In this document: in pieces, positions 50,434-62,700 of the stretch | Numbering within the stretch: position 1 is the first letter of the stretch | Layout: the number at the start of each line of letters is the position of its first letter | Assembly: GCA_013396525.1 (NCBI GenBank) | Contig: VWYX01000827.1 | Span: 48,304-112,303 of the forward strand | Direction: 5' to 3' | Length of the DNA stretch: 64,000 nucleotides | DNA from: Chaetorhynchus papuensis | Taxonomy: Eukaryota > Chordata > Aves > Passeriformes > Rhipiduridae | Made by a program: the position numbers and the translations under genes | Notes under the pieces: generated by a model | The model's database searches: none | Seen by the model: only the letters and a program-made list of their open reading frames with translations | Told to the model about the DNA's origin: nothing

Positions 50434-53400
50434 GGGCTTTATGTTTCATTTCAGAAGCCACCACAGCGAGATAAAGGCTTGGCTGCTAAGTCTGCTGTGG
50501 TTTTAGATGTTCTGGTCAGTTCTCTGTTAATTCTGGTGCCCACAGTTGTTTGTTTCATAATTCACCACGTGAGTGCCTGCTGGAAGCAATTTTAATACCT
50601 GATTGCTCTTGGCTTCCAGTGAAGGAACGTCCTCCATCAGGGACAACAAGATGGGGTTGGTGAGAATTTATGAAGTAATGGCTGGATGTGACTAGTGGGT
50701 AGAAATCACTTTTATTATGTGCATAAAATGGTGTTTGGATTAAAGGACAACTGCATTTCTCAAGATGACAACCAATCCAACACCTCAAGACAAGAGAAGA
50801 AAGCCTGCAGTTTGGAGTTTGATTTTAGTGACTTTTATGGAGGTTTTCACTTTGACTGACCTGAGAATTTAAGGGATAACTCAAACACAATGGGTATTCG
50901 GTTTTCATTAAAAAGGCAGAGTTGACAAAAATATTTTCTGTAAAATAAACATTGAAACCCACCTAGGTGCTGAAGGCAAGACTCAAAAATAACCCAGAGT
51001 CACAGGAGTTTTCTTGATGACTTTCCTTCCATGTTTCTAATCAAGGTAGTCCCAAAGGTGTCATTAGTACAGCTGTTAATAAAGATAGCTGATATTTTCT
51101 TCCAAAATGTATGCTTGTGGCAATTAATATGCCTTGCTGCTGCCCTAAAGGTGTGGTTTGGTTCATCAGAGCCTGGTGGATGCATCCCATAATAACTCTT
51201 TTAACTATTACAAGTCTTGTGCGTGTTGCTGTGTGAACAAACCACAGGGGTTTTCCTGTGATTATTTTCTAATGATATTGTGAAGAATAGAGAGGAATAT
51301 AAGGGGAATAGAGAGGAATATAAAAATGTAGACTCACCACGAAAGAACTTTCACAGAAAGGAGTTTGGGGAAATTTTAAGGACAAACACAATCTCATCAG
51401 CAGTGAGTGAGAAAGAAGAGATGACCTGGAAGCTTAAAATGTTGTTACCACCCTGTTCCCACACCTATCAAATGCCATTTCTACCTTACAGTTCCTCTGC
51501 TGGTAGATCCAGTTTTCTAAACCCTCCCCATCAGATGGTTTTGTGCTCTCCCTTCCACGTCCATGGGAAATTCTACTGACTGTCGCATCCCAAAGAAAAC
51601 TAATGCCAAATCCACTTTTTTTTTTTTATTATTGCTTAAAAGGAAACATTCCATATTCAGAGTCTCATCATTCGAAGCTGATCACACAACAGAGTGACCA
51701 TATCCTCCTGTAAAGTGAGAGGAGTGATCAGGTGAGAGAGTAAACCTAACCTGGATATACAGCTCTACATACTTCAGGGAGTAATTTCATTCTTATCAGT
51801 CAAACAAGAGAAACAGTTAATCTCCAAAATTGTTCAGCTGGCGTGATGGCAGGATTGGCATTTGATCACCTCTGGGAGCTGGACCCTCTCAATTCTTGCT
51901 TTATTGCCAGTTTTGGTTGAGCAGCCGTTCACCATGTAATGAATAATTTCCTTTTGCTAAAGTACCCAGCTGTTCACAAGAAATTGTGTCAGGTGAAGTC
52001 TGACTCAGGACAAATTTGAAGCATAAGATGAACCTAAACATTTACTGAGGATAAGAACAACAAACTGGAGGTGTATTCTGAGAACATTAGAGCAGCTGTT
52101 TCATAGTCCTACAAGTGAGTGCTTTCCTTTCCCACGTAGATGTTTTTCAGCCTTCTCTAAACAGCTGGAGGACTTCACAAAAGGACACAAAAATTTAAGA
52201 AGAAAAATTTTGTCTGCCTGCTCATAATGTCCACCTGAAAACTCAAAGGCTGTGCTTAGGAAACCACTGGGAAGGAGAACAAAATATATTTGATGTTGAG
52301 GTGTCAGAGATGCAGTTAAAGAAGAGTTAAGTATTTCTGGAAATACTACTGTGCTCAAGGCACCTAATCCCCCCCAAATCTCTCCTACAGTCTCAGCAGT
52401 GCTAAGATTTCACTTGAGAGCGCTGTCTGTATCAGAATTGCACAATCTTCTTTCCACAATTGTACATGAAATGTATTGTAGGACAGGCAGAGAGGTTGTG
52501 ATCTGACTAAAAGGCATCTGATGGTAGTTTTTGGTTTATGGGCTTCCTTGTCTTCTCATTGCTGCTGGTTGCAAATAGCTCCAAATAAATAAATAAATGA
52601 AATTATTCCAGTGTGAAAAGAAATGTGCCAGGGAGAATAAAATTATGCCAGCTGGTCTTTGCCTTATGTTCTTCTGCTATTAGACCTGAAGTTTTTGAAC
52701 CCAAAAATTCATACCATAATTATTCAGTTAAGGTCTTGGAACAGATTTTGTGCTGATTTTATTTAGACACGCTCAAGAAAACATTTCTTGACTGCTTTTT
52801 TCCAGCTCTCATAAAAAAAAAACCAAAAAAACCCCAAGACAAACAAAAGCCATGTCACAACTTGTTTTTCCCAGATTTTTTATAACAAATCCAATTTAGT
52901 ATAGTAAAATTCCTCATCATGGATAATCAGGCACCTTCTGCTCCAATAGGAGGTATTATACTTTCTTCCTGTGCTACTGCTCTTTCCCAGGAATTTAGAT
53001 ATCATTTAACTGTTGTTTCCATAACTAAATACAGTTATTTCTGTTTATTTAAATGAGGCTGTAGTTGAATATTAATATTATTTTACATTTTCCTCCTTTC
53101 TCCAGTAAATAACCCCTCACAGGCTGAGTGCTTTAGACTCAATGATTTCTCAGAAGACTTGAAAATTCCCAAGAGCCCATTTAAAAGGATTTCTAGTCCT
53201 CCTATACAACTTGACTTTTCTCCCTTCAGCAGATATTTTGCTGTGGAAATCCAAATAAGAACCTGGAAAAGTGGAATATGGTGGGGACATGTATAACACT
53301 GGATTTGTATTCCTTGCTGATTCTCGAAAGGCAACACAAAAGAAACTGATGGAATCCAACCAGGAAGCTGGAACTGGACAGGAATCAGAGGTGCAAAACT

Positions 53401-54897
53401 TCACATGAACTTCTAATGGATTTGCTATTCAAGATGGAAAAAATACCCCAGTCAGTGACTGTAAGGATCAATTGATTTAAAGTTAAAATGAACTAGATTG
53501 AAGAGGATATTGAAGTGCATTTTTTGTTTTGTTTTCTGCCTGGTGGGAAAGGTATAAAACTAAATCTGTCAGACTGAGATATGTTAGACAAAATGTCTAT
53601 TTGTATATAAAATGGCTGAAGGACCTGTCTGTTCACCAGAATTCATTTAAAAAATAAAAAATTGCATGAAAGCAACTAAATTAATTTTCAAATCATACCA
53701 AACCATATCTCATCAATATTTTTGAAAATGAAACAGCATAAGAAATATCAAAAGAAAACATACTGTTTAAAAACCAAAGAACTCCAGGGATGCCTCTGTG
53801 AGACTATTGGCTGTTAATTTCTGATTTAATTCCCCTAAGATTAATTTATTCAATAAGTATACCACAGGTTTTAATAAAGCAGGAGTTCTGTGAAGCAAAT
53901 ATCTTTTAATTCTACTTTTACAGCTCTATTTGCTAAGCAGCTCTCAGCATTTCTACAGTTTTATAACCTATGTCCAGTCTACCTCTCCTCAATCTGAGGA
54001 ATCTGCAAGAATCTTGCCTCTTTTTATTCTCTAATTTATGATGGTGAAGCTTTATTGAGCATATAACACAAGGAAAAGATATCTTCATCTTAAAATTACA
54101 GTGCACCTGGCAGCAAACATGAATTTCCCCCCCTGCTCATTTGACCAGTATGGCCAGTTTTAATTCTCTGGCTTTGTGGTGAAGTAGTAACGCTGTGGGT
54201 TTTGTCAAAATAACAAGGAATTTGGGAATGCATTCCTGCTGAGAGATTGGATTATCTCACCTTATCTGGCAAGAGGAGAAGAGAATCAAAATATGGCAAT
54301 ACAACAAAATAGAGACACTTCTTCAGTTTTGCATCAGCTTAGACTAAAACACTGGATACACTTAATTCATTCCCTATCACTCCCCATGAAGATTCTTCTT
54401 AAAGTGCTTAATTAGCTAAAACATCTAAAACCAACAGTCTTTTACCTTTTTCATTTATTAATGAAACTATTTTCCGTTTAATCTTTATTTTTCCTCTGGC
54501 ATGCTTGCTCATGTGAAGTGATTGATTCTTGTTCTGTAGGATATACTTCTGTATTTGTAGGTTTCTAGAATATGGCGATCTTTCTTTGATCTTCCTTCTT
54601 TTTCCTTTTGATCTTTTTCCCCACCAGTAAAAACTGTTCCTCTATACTCCTTTTTTTCACCATATAAGACTTCAAAAAAACCCCTTTCTGTTTTGTTTTC
54701 ACCAGATATCTTTATTTCTCGCCTGCTTTATCTTTTGTTTTCACAACAGCACTTCATAACGTTACTTTGCTAATGGTTTTTATTTTTTTTTTACTATTGT
54801 AGCAACACAAGTGACCAAACTGTGCAGTACTTGAGGTTAATCTAGTGTTTGCTTTCTTTACACTACGTCAGACGTGCTCCCTATACTCATTCATTTA
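50434..54897. other. A+T-rich non-coding sequence
   Basis: No gene or repeat family recognised. It includes a perfect 18-bp direct repeat with 21-bp period at 51285-51323 and a short (AAAT)n run at 52583-52598. Confidence 0.5.
52583..52598 (+). repeat. (AAAT)4 microsatellite
   Basis: Four copies of a tetranucleotide in a plain A+T-rich setting. Confidence 0.7.
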
Positions 54898-55049
54898 ATC
54901 ATAGAGTGATTTGGATTGGAAAGAACCTCAAAGATCATCCAGTTCCACCCCTGCCATGGGCAGGGACACATTCCACTGTCCCAGGCTGCTCCAAGCCCCA
55001 TCCAATCTGGCCTTGGACACTTCCAGGGATGAGACAGCCACAACTTCTT
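54898..55049 (-). repeat. CR1 LINE 3' fragment, antisense
   Basis: Begins with the complement of the 3' tail (atcatagagtgatttggatt). It runs through 'aaagatcatccagttccacc', 'ctgccatgggcagggacaca' and 'ccttggacacttccagggat', and ends near 'gccacaacttctt'. About 150 bases are present, 5'-truncated. Confidence 0.9.
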
Positions 55050-55371
55050 TATTAATAATCTGAGCACTTGAAACTCTCTTTTAAGTCTGAAGAAATAATA
55101 ATTTTTTCCCACATTTTGACTTACAACTTTGTCAGATTTTTTTTTTTTTAATTTTGCTTCTAACAGCAGTTAGGCTCAAGGTGATAATTTTCAAAACTAT
55201 CTTCATAGTATTTAGTAGTAGTAGTAGTATTTTGTAGTATTTAGCGTTGGTATTTAATTTATATTTAAATACTGTTCTCATAGTGTTTAAATATTTCAAA
55301 CAGATTTAAAAACCATATTTTCAAATACTATTTTCACAATATTTAAAGGGAAAAGATATGAGGAACACAGG
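55050..55371. other. A+T-rich sequence with a short (TAG)n run
   Basis: A run of 13 T/A-only bases and a (TAG)n block at 55213-55229 are present, followed by several variants of 'atatttaaat'. No gene. Confidence 0.55.
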
Positions 55372-55680
55372 TCTCCAGTCCAAACTTATGCTCAAAGCAA
55401 GGCCAACTCTGAGACATTTTTTCAGCTGGGTCTTGAAAACCACCAAGGATGGAGACAGGACAAGGAAAAAACCACCAAGGATGGAGACAGGACAAGGAGA
55501 GCACCACCAAGGATGGAGACAGGACAAGGAGAGCACCACCAAGGGTGGAGACAGGACGAACTTTCTGGATAATCCACGCCAGCATCCAGCTGTTCTCATG
55601 GGGAAAAAGTGTTCCCTCACACTCAGACTCATTTCTTTTGTTGCTCATCCTCCTGCCCAAGAGGGAGCTTTTGTAGGACC
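55372..55680 (-). repeat. CR1-type repeat relic, antisense, interrupted by a minisatellite
   Basis: The left part ('aaagcaaggccaactctgag', 'cagctgggtcttgaaaacca', 'ccaaggatggagac') matches the wording I associate with antisense avian CR1-type repeats. The right part ('ggggaaaaagtgttccctca', 'cagactcatttcttttgttg') could be its continuation. Between them lies a 32-bp tandem array listed separately. The family call and the right boundary are tentative. Confidence 0.5.
55439..55561 (+). repeat. 32-bp minisatellite, nearly four copies
   Basis: The units start at 55439, 55471, 55503 and 55535. Each begins accaccaagg and contains tggagacagga; the last unit is shortened to 27 bases. The first ends in aaaaa and the next two in gagagc; otherwise the first three are identical. 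The period is not a multiple of three, so the translated repeat shifts frame at each unit, which argues against coding. Confidence 0.95.
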
Positions 55681-56302
55681 TGCAGTGCCAGGACATGCTG
55701 TGGCCTCGTGTCCATCTCGTTGTCCCAGCCCCCAAAGCTTCTCCCACCTTTCCCACTGCCCACTCAGGCCCTGCCAAGGGCTTGGTCCATGCCAGGGCCA
55801 GGGAGAGGGAGGTGGGTTCATGTGGGTGGAAATCAGGCCTCTCCTACTTGTCAGAGACAGCAGAACTGTGCACGTGCTGCACCTGCAGATGAGGCAGCAA
55901 ATCTGAAATCTGCCCCTCACACGCATATGCTGTTATTTGTTACAGGCTTCAATCTTGTTTATCATGGATTTCAATAAAAATAATTTTAAAAAAATATTAA
56001 AATAACAAGCAGCAGTGTCCCGATTCCTGAGTTTGCCACCTCCATCCTCGAAGAAAAAGATGAGGTAAGAGAGATCCCAGAATGTGGCATCTTTAGGATT
56101 TGCCACTGGACTCCAGCCCCACGCTGAGGCAGAGTGAAGCTGGCTAATCATGGTGTTTTCCAGCCTGGAACAGCTCCCTTATCAGCCACATGCAGGCTCT
56201 GACCCCCAAAGGCTGCCTATTGTGCAGCAGCCCAGCAGCATCTGGGGCCGCCAGCAAGGACAATGGATTGACCTGCTCAGCCTCTGCAAATGGAAGCTGC
56301 CT
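55681..56302. other. Non-coding sequence, moderately G+C-rich
   Basis: Overlapping open frames on both strands (55609-55977, 55645-55926) have no recognisable domain and appear to be by-products of the richer base composition. No repeat family assigned. Confidence 0.45.
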
Positions 56303-56667
56303 GGGAAAATAAAAATAAAAAAGGAGGGAAAAAAAAAAGAGACAGAGAGAAAGAAAAAAAAAGAGAAAATAAAGAAAAAAAGTGAAAAAAAAAGAGAGAA
56401 AAAAGGGAAAATAAAGAAAAAAGAGAAAAAGAGAGAGAGAGAAAAAAGAGAAAATAAGGAAAAAAGTGAAAAAAAAACCAGAGGAAAAAAAGAGAAAATA
56501 AAGAAAAAAGAGGGAAAAAAGGAGAAAATAAGAGAAAATAAAGAAAAAAGAGAAAAAAAAGAGAGCAAAAAGAGAAAATAAAGAAAAAAGAGGGAAAAAA
56601 AGAGAGAAAAGAAGAGAAAATAAAGAATAAAGAGGAAAAAAAGAAAAGAGAGAGAGAAGAAAAATAG
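56303..56667 (+). repeat. Long A/G-rich tract with a repeating 18-20 base motif
   Basis: About 365 bases with only a handful of C on the plus strand. The motif gagaaaataaagaaaaaa, with small variants, recurs about seven times (near 56363, 56407, 56443, 56491, 56532, 56572 and 56615), separated by A- and G-rich spacers. It is a degenerate minisatellite grown from an A-rich seed. Frames of 130-187 codons here on both strands encode Lys/Glu-rich or Phe/Ser/Leu-rich simple sequence and are not genes. Confidence 0.92.
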
Positions 56668-57650
56668 CCCACAAAACCACCAAACCCAGGGGTTTAATAG
56701 CATTAGCTTGTGGAGGAAAAAAATAAAAATATCAGGAATCTTCAACTGTCACTTGCAAAAGTCACATGCCTGCAATGAATCTGATCTAAAGAGCCAAGAA
56801 TAATGTTTCAGGACAAAACAATAGATTGTGTTTAGCCAGTTAAGGATGCTGCAGGTTTAAATCACTTGTTTTATTTTCAAATGATTAGAAGGTGAGACAA
56901 TGAACTGCAGAAACACTGGAATGAAACAGAGTTACTGCAATGAATATGCAGCAAAATGCAAATATAAGGGAATATCTAAATCAGGATATAGGAAATGGGA
57001 TGTTAGTTATATTTCTTTCAAGACTACCAGTAGTAAAATAGGGAAAAGCAGACAAAAAGCATTGATCACAAGCAGATTTACTTCACACAAGGACATTTTC
57101 CTTGCAGAGGTAGAGTGGCTCTCTGGAATGTTCTAACTGCTAAATAGGTTAAAAGATTAGTGACACTAAGAAAATTTCAGCAACACTGAAGTTAAATGTT
57201 TTCCACTGGGCTGTAAAATCCATCCACACTGGGTTTGCAATGAGGTGTCTGTTTATACTTTTCTAACATGAAAAAAACCTCATGTTAATGGCAATTAGGT
57301 GCATACAGAAAGCAGATTATACAAAAAAAGCATAATGTACGAGCACTAATCTACCTTCTTCCTAGAAAGAGTTTCAAAGGCACATATCCGTCCCATTTTT
57401 CATATTTAATGATACATTGCATTACAGTGACAAACTGGTATTTGAGCCTTATTAAATTAATCAGTAAATAAATACAAATATACCTTTCCTGTGTAGAGGT
57501 GAATTCATCCTTGCACAAGGAAAACCCCAGCAAACTTCAGTGCTCACTGATCCAGTGAATCCTAAGCAGAAATTTTTGCAGGTTCTGGGCTTTTAAGACT
57601 GCATAATTCAGCTGAAAGGTCTTAGCAGAAAAATACATATTTAGAGGACA
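56668..57650. other. A+T-rich non-coding sequence
   Basis: No gene or repeat recognised. Confidence 0.5.
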
Positions 57651-57794
57651 ATTCCCACCCCTGGAAGTGTTCAAGGCCAGGTTGGATGGGGCTTGGAGCA
57701 ACCTAGGGTAGTGGAAGGTAACCCTGCCCATGGCAGGGGGCTGGAATGAGATGATTTTTAAGATCCCTTCCAACCCAAACCATTCTGTGATTTG
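57651..57794 (+). repeat. CR1 LINE 3' fragment
   Basis: Sense CR1 tail: 'cccctggaagtgttcaaggc', 'ggttggatggggcttggagc', 'ccctgcccatggcagggggc', 'cccttccaacccaaaccatt' and 'ctgtgattt'. About 145 bases, little diverged. Confidence 0.93.
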
Positions 57795-59052
57795 CAAACA
57801 TAGGGACATTATTGATAACAATGCTCAGTAAATGGTAGCAAATTCCATTTATCTTTAAATTATTCATGTCTTTGTATTGAGAAAGGCCTGACATGGAGCT
57901 GCAGTTGGAGAGGAACCTTTCTGGCCTGTGACATATGTATAATTTCTTTACCACTTTTTCTTACAATAACTACAGCAAAATATCTTGATTAATGAGAGCA
58001 AAATTCCCCCCTAGAAGCAAATATTTCATTTCTCTAATTAGTAAAGCACATGCAACAGATTTCGAAGCAATTGAAGGAAATATGCCCAATACCACAGCCC
58101 AAAACATTCCTTGAGGTAAAAGTTACTGCTGGCCAAAATTTATAACCGTTCCCAGTCTCTTTTGCACCATGGAGTTGTTGATTTTGGAAAAATGGAGAGT
58201 CATGTCCTGCATAAAGTGCAACCAGAGCAGTGACTTGGCATTCAAATCATCCTTTCTAAACCCCACGTGGAGTAGCTGCAGCTAACACACAAAAAGTTCT
58301 CTCTATGGAATCACTATATTGCAAAATCAACTTCCAAAAGGCCTCACACTTTCATTTAAGCAACAACACACATCGATGATTTCAAAGATATTCAGGGTGC
58401 TATTGCTCATTCAAACAGAAAGATGGTCTTTGCCTCACAACTTAAAATGCAGTTCACCATTCCATCATAAACACAAAAGGAAGAAAAGCACAGTTCAGGG
58501 TTTTTATGCTTCATACTGATAATTACTTGATTCTGCATGCTAGAATTTATAATCAGGCATTTATCTTCCTTTCTGGGGCTCACCTGGGTAATTACATTAG
58601 AAAGCAGTGGCTGTGGTTTCAGAATAAGATGAGGATCAATTTTTGACAGGTCACCATTGGAGACAATTAAAAGCAGCTGCTTGCAGCAGTTGGGATTACA
58701 CCAGTGCGCTGGTTTAATGCAAACTGTACAATCAATCTGGAGCACAAGGATCTTTTGAGGACTGAATTAATGTTTGATTGAATGAACTCAGGCATTTTAC
58801 AAGCCAGAGTAAGCAAAGTGCTCAGAGCTATCAGACAAATACTAATTTGGATAACGGCAAGGATGTGAGTACAAAGACAGAAATGAGGTGCCTCGTTGGA
58901 AGCAAAGGGTGCCACGGTTTTCTTCAGCTCACGTCGAACTCCCCTCTTTTACACAAAAAGTTACACGTGGTTAGTGGTGGCAGAGCCAAGATGTGGCAGT
59001 GCCTCACTGCTCAGAGTGCACAGACCTTTTCTAAACTGAGAAACCTTCAGAT
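57795..59052. other. A+T-rich non-coding sequence
   Basis: No gene or repeat recognised. Confidence 0.5.
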
Positions 59053-59212
59053 ACCCAGGGAGGTTTGGAGTGCCCATCCCTGGAGGTGTCCAAGAAAGGC
59101 CTGGATGTGGCACTCAGTGCTCTGGGCTGGGGACAAGGTGGGCACCGGGCACAGCTGGGATTCGATGGGCTGGGAGGGCTTTTCCAGCCTCAGAGATTCT
59201 GTGATTTGATTT
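59053..59212 (+). repeat. CR1 LINE 3' fragment, same subtype as 2905-3352
   Basis: Sense tail starting cccagggaggtttggagtgc. Its first 89 bases differ from the copy near 3187-3275 at only two positions by eye. The final part diverges more and ends near gattctgtgatttgat. It is strongly 5'-truncated. Confidence 0.92.
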
Positions 59213-62200
59213 TAATCCAAGCCAAGTCACCTAATATTAATAAAGGATTTATGCTTTAAGGAAGGAGGCTGTGATGATTTAGGCAGAGCTGGATGTGCAT
59301 TGATGTGATAATCCGTTGTCTTCACCAGGTACCTTTGGATTCACTGTAATCTGTGTCCTTTCTCCTGGAGTAGAGGAAGATACAAGGCAGGAGGCCATTC
59401 GGACTCCAAATATCTTGTATCCAAACAAAATTAGCTGGCTCTGGCATTTCATGCAAAGGCATCCATTCTATTTGCCCAAAATGATGCAAAATCAAGAATC
59501 CATTTTAATTCTTGTTCTGAGCACCTGATGCCTGAAGCATCCAGCAAGAGGCATAAGAGATCCTGCAAAAATGTGTCAAAAATGCCCTTTTTCATAGCTC
59601 TCACTTATCAAAACCTCAATCCTTATATTCCTGAAGCAAACTATTGCATTTCTTCATCAGTAATTCACCACCAATCAGCCTGACTGGAAATCCTGAAGGA
59701 TGGACTTCTCTGAATGAAGGGATAAATAAATCGTTCTTTCTTATACCTACTGCTGTTTGCTTAAGCTTAAGGTTGATTTCACGAAATCCAGGGAGATTTA
59801 AGTCCACTGATTCATGCATCACCCTTGCCCTGAGAATAACAGCAAGTGTTTGCAGCCAGTGCAACGCAGCAAGAAGTGAATGCAATCAGAAAAAGTGTGG
59901 GAGGGAGGAGAGAAGCAAGAAAATCCAGCCTCAGTAATATAAAAAGCATGTACAAGGTGCATTCTGCACTTGTTAGCAACTGTTAAAACTTAAGCAAGGT
60001 GATGGGGAACACACCTGGAATGGAAGATTAAAACAAGATTTGCACCTACGGTGGCTCCAAAGGATTTGTCAGCACTGGTGTTAAAGGTTCAGTATCACTG
60101 AAATCAAAACTCCTGCAGAATTTCTAGGATTCATTCTTACATATTTGTGTTAGAAAAGAAAAAATAAAATAACAGGGAGAAAAAAGGTTATTTAGCAATT
60201 TGTATTGCAGAGGGAAACAATGAAAACTATGTGTGATTTACTAGATTAAAATGTTCCTGCATCCTACAGGGTTAATGGCAACAACCCTCACAGGAAAAGA
60301 AGCAAAAATTTCATACAGAAAAGCCTTTTTGAGCAATTTTTGTGGGGGATCCATTATTTTTCATATGCAGTATATGACCACCTGCTCTGAGCACCAGCAG
60401 TTCGCCAGAGCTTTATTTATTTTTAGGCCGGTTTTTTTTGCAAAATCTGGCTGTCCAGCCCCAAAAGGAAAAGCATCCCTTTAGCCAGATTCCCTTTCAC
60501 AGGTACATTATGGAAATCTCCAAGTCACAGCATGCCTTCAAATCCTCCATTCACCCCCCTGAGCCAGTGCTGAAGGGGTCTCCTCCTGCAGAGCCTGCTC
60601 TGTGTTTCGTTTAAATTCCAGTGCCGTCATCTAGGCCAGGAATCTCAGCTTTGGGATTCTTTGCCCATCACCTTCAATCTGCGTTACTATGGGTACTGGA
60701 AAGCCTATTACTGTACAAGGGGAAGAGCCATGAGATAGGAGAGGCACAGAGATTTGCAGCAGCAACAAAAAAAAAAAAAAAAATCAAACAAAAAAAAAAA
60801 CCCAACAAAAAATAAAGGCAAACGGCAAAGAAAATTCAGTCACCCATAGGATGTAATTTTGTGCAATATCTTTCTCTTAGGAATGCCCAAACCGTTAATG
60901 TTATTAGAGGCAAATAAAAATGGAAGGTGAGATGGCTGTTCCCTGCCCCACGGTGTCACACACAACATCTCTTGCACGCTGTCTTTGCTGTGTTTCCCAC
61001 CTCTGCAGGAATACTGTAGGAAGTAAATATCATTCACATAAGAGCAGCACTCTGTCAACAAGTCTTTTTTTGCCACTGAAATAATCAATGAAGGAACAGC
61101 AATCTGCCCTGCAGCCTTTCTGCACTCTCCAACGTCTACAATAAGATTTCTACATGTTGGCAGTCAATACAGTTCAATTAATGTTTAATTCATGCTTTCT
61201 TCCTGAAGCAAGATGAAAAGACAGAACATTTATCAACAGCAGAACCACAGCAAAAACAAACACTTCTTGTTCCAATATTACCATCTTTTTGAGATGCAAG
61301 GCGCTGCATCTGAGAACAACCAAAATGTCATCCGCCGTTTGTTTTCCAGGACTGCACTGAGCTTTGCAGATGATCAGATAAAATATTAGCCTAAAAATAT
61401 ATGGTGAGGGGAATTCTTCAGTGAGTGCAGCAGCCACACTAAAACATTTTTATTATTTTCAGTAAAGATGGTCTGGAAACTGCACAATCCCATTGTATCG
61501 AAGTGTGTGTCAGCTAAAAACTCAGTCCCACTGAAGATCTTTTCTTTTCTGAGCCCTGTATTTGTGGTTATCAGGTAGATTGCTGGTCATCCAAGTGAAT
61601 GCTGGCTGCTCCAGCACTTCCTGCTGAACTGCCATGATCCCTCTCTCGACAGCAAGCACCTGTCTTGCTGAAGATGCAGTGTTTTATCTGCATGACTCAA
61701 ATGCCCAGGGCTCTAAAAATAAGAGTTTAAAATCTAATTCATGTCTATGGCCCACCTAATCACCCAGCAGGCTTCAATAAATACTTTTTCATTGTTTCCT
61801 TTTTCATTGTTTTTTTCAGCTTCCTCCGCTCAACCAGCAGACACTGCTATTCACAGTTTTAAATTAACCTCTTAGACCCAAATGTGGATCCAAGTCTATC
61901 ACCAGGAAAGTCTGGTGAAGAGACAGGCTGAGCCCAACCATGGCTATCTGATGTAAAGAACATCCTCAGCATTTTGATCTGTTGTGACAGTTTAGCACAA
62001 AATATGCTCTGCCCCTTATCTTGAAACTCCTCACATCTAAATGTCTGAGATTTCAAAGAAGCAACACGAAAAATTCTTTTTATTATGTGCTGGAGCAGTG
62101 GGAATGACAGAACAAAGGCAGGTGACATTTTTACATACTTTTCAGGGTGCCAAATTATTCTACACAAAGGTCATCATTCTGTACTGAAGACATGGTCCAC

Positions 62201-62549
62201 AGCACATGCCAGGAGACCAAAATGCCACAGACTCTGAGAAGTTTTGCTTGGTTGCCACTACCCTGGGAAGAAAATGGTTTTATATCAGCAACAGTTCTGT
62301 GCTAAGATACACGACAAGCACAAGCAGCAGCATGCAGAATCTTTCATGCCAGGGTTTGAAAACCACACCAGAGACAACTAGAGACCTCAATAAGCACGGG
62401 GGTCTCTTTGTTTTTAGATATGTCCTAAAGACATACCTAAATTTGGCCATATATCAGGAGAATTTAGTAGTTAAATGCTGAGAGTATTGTCCTGGATCAA
62501 CAAGTAACTAAAGTATCAAAAGCTGGATGTGATAACATCAGAAGGTCTG
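59213..62549. other. Non-coding sequence with poly-A runs
   Basis: A 17-base A run (60767-60783) and an 11-base A run (60790-60800) lie close together. The preceding bases do not resemble a known retrotransposed RNA. No gene recognised. Confidence 0.5.
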
Positions 62550-62700
62550 GGAAATGGAAAGAAAGGCTGGAGGAGTGGATGTTGTTTAGTCTAAACAAGA
62601 AAATATTTTGGAAGCTAAACCAGCAGTCTCCAAAGTGGAGAGTGGAAGAGAGAGAAGATTTTCTCCATCCGACAGAGGTTTCAGAGGTTTGACTGGGTGG
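62550..62700 (+). repeat. Possible old CR1 relic, sense
   Basis: The succession 'aaggctggaggagtggatg', 'ttgtttagtctaaacaagaa' and 'ttttctccatccgacagagg' resembles an internal 3' part of an older CR1 subfamily, heavily mutated. The family call is by eye and the boundaries are rough. Confidence 0.4.

Noticed and set aside
55358..55906. 182-codon plus-strand and 144-codon minus-strand frames with repeated peptides
   Set aside because: They cross the 32-bp minisatellite in a CR1-type relic. The unit is not a multiple of three, so the peptide repeat is not maintained in frame.
56144..56745. Frames up to 187 codons encoding Lys/Glu-rich or Phe/Ser/Leu-rich proteins that look like coiled coil or multi-pass membrane proteins
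   Set aside because: They are translations of a degenerate A/G-rich tandem tract on its two strands.
60767..60800. Poly-A runs as the tail of a processed pseudogene
   Set aside because: The upstream sequence does not resemble any mRNA I recognise, and no flanking duplication was found.
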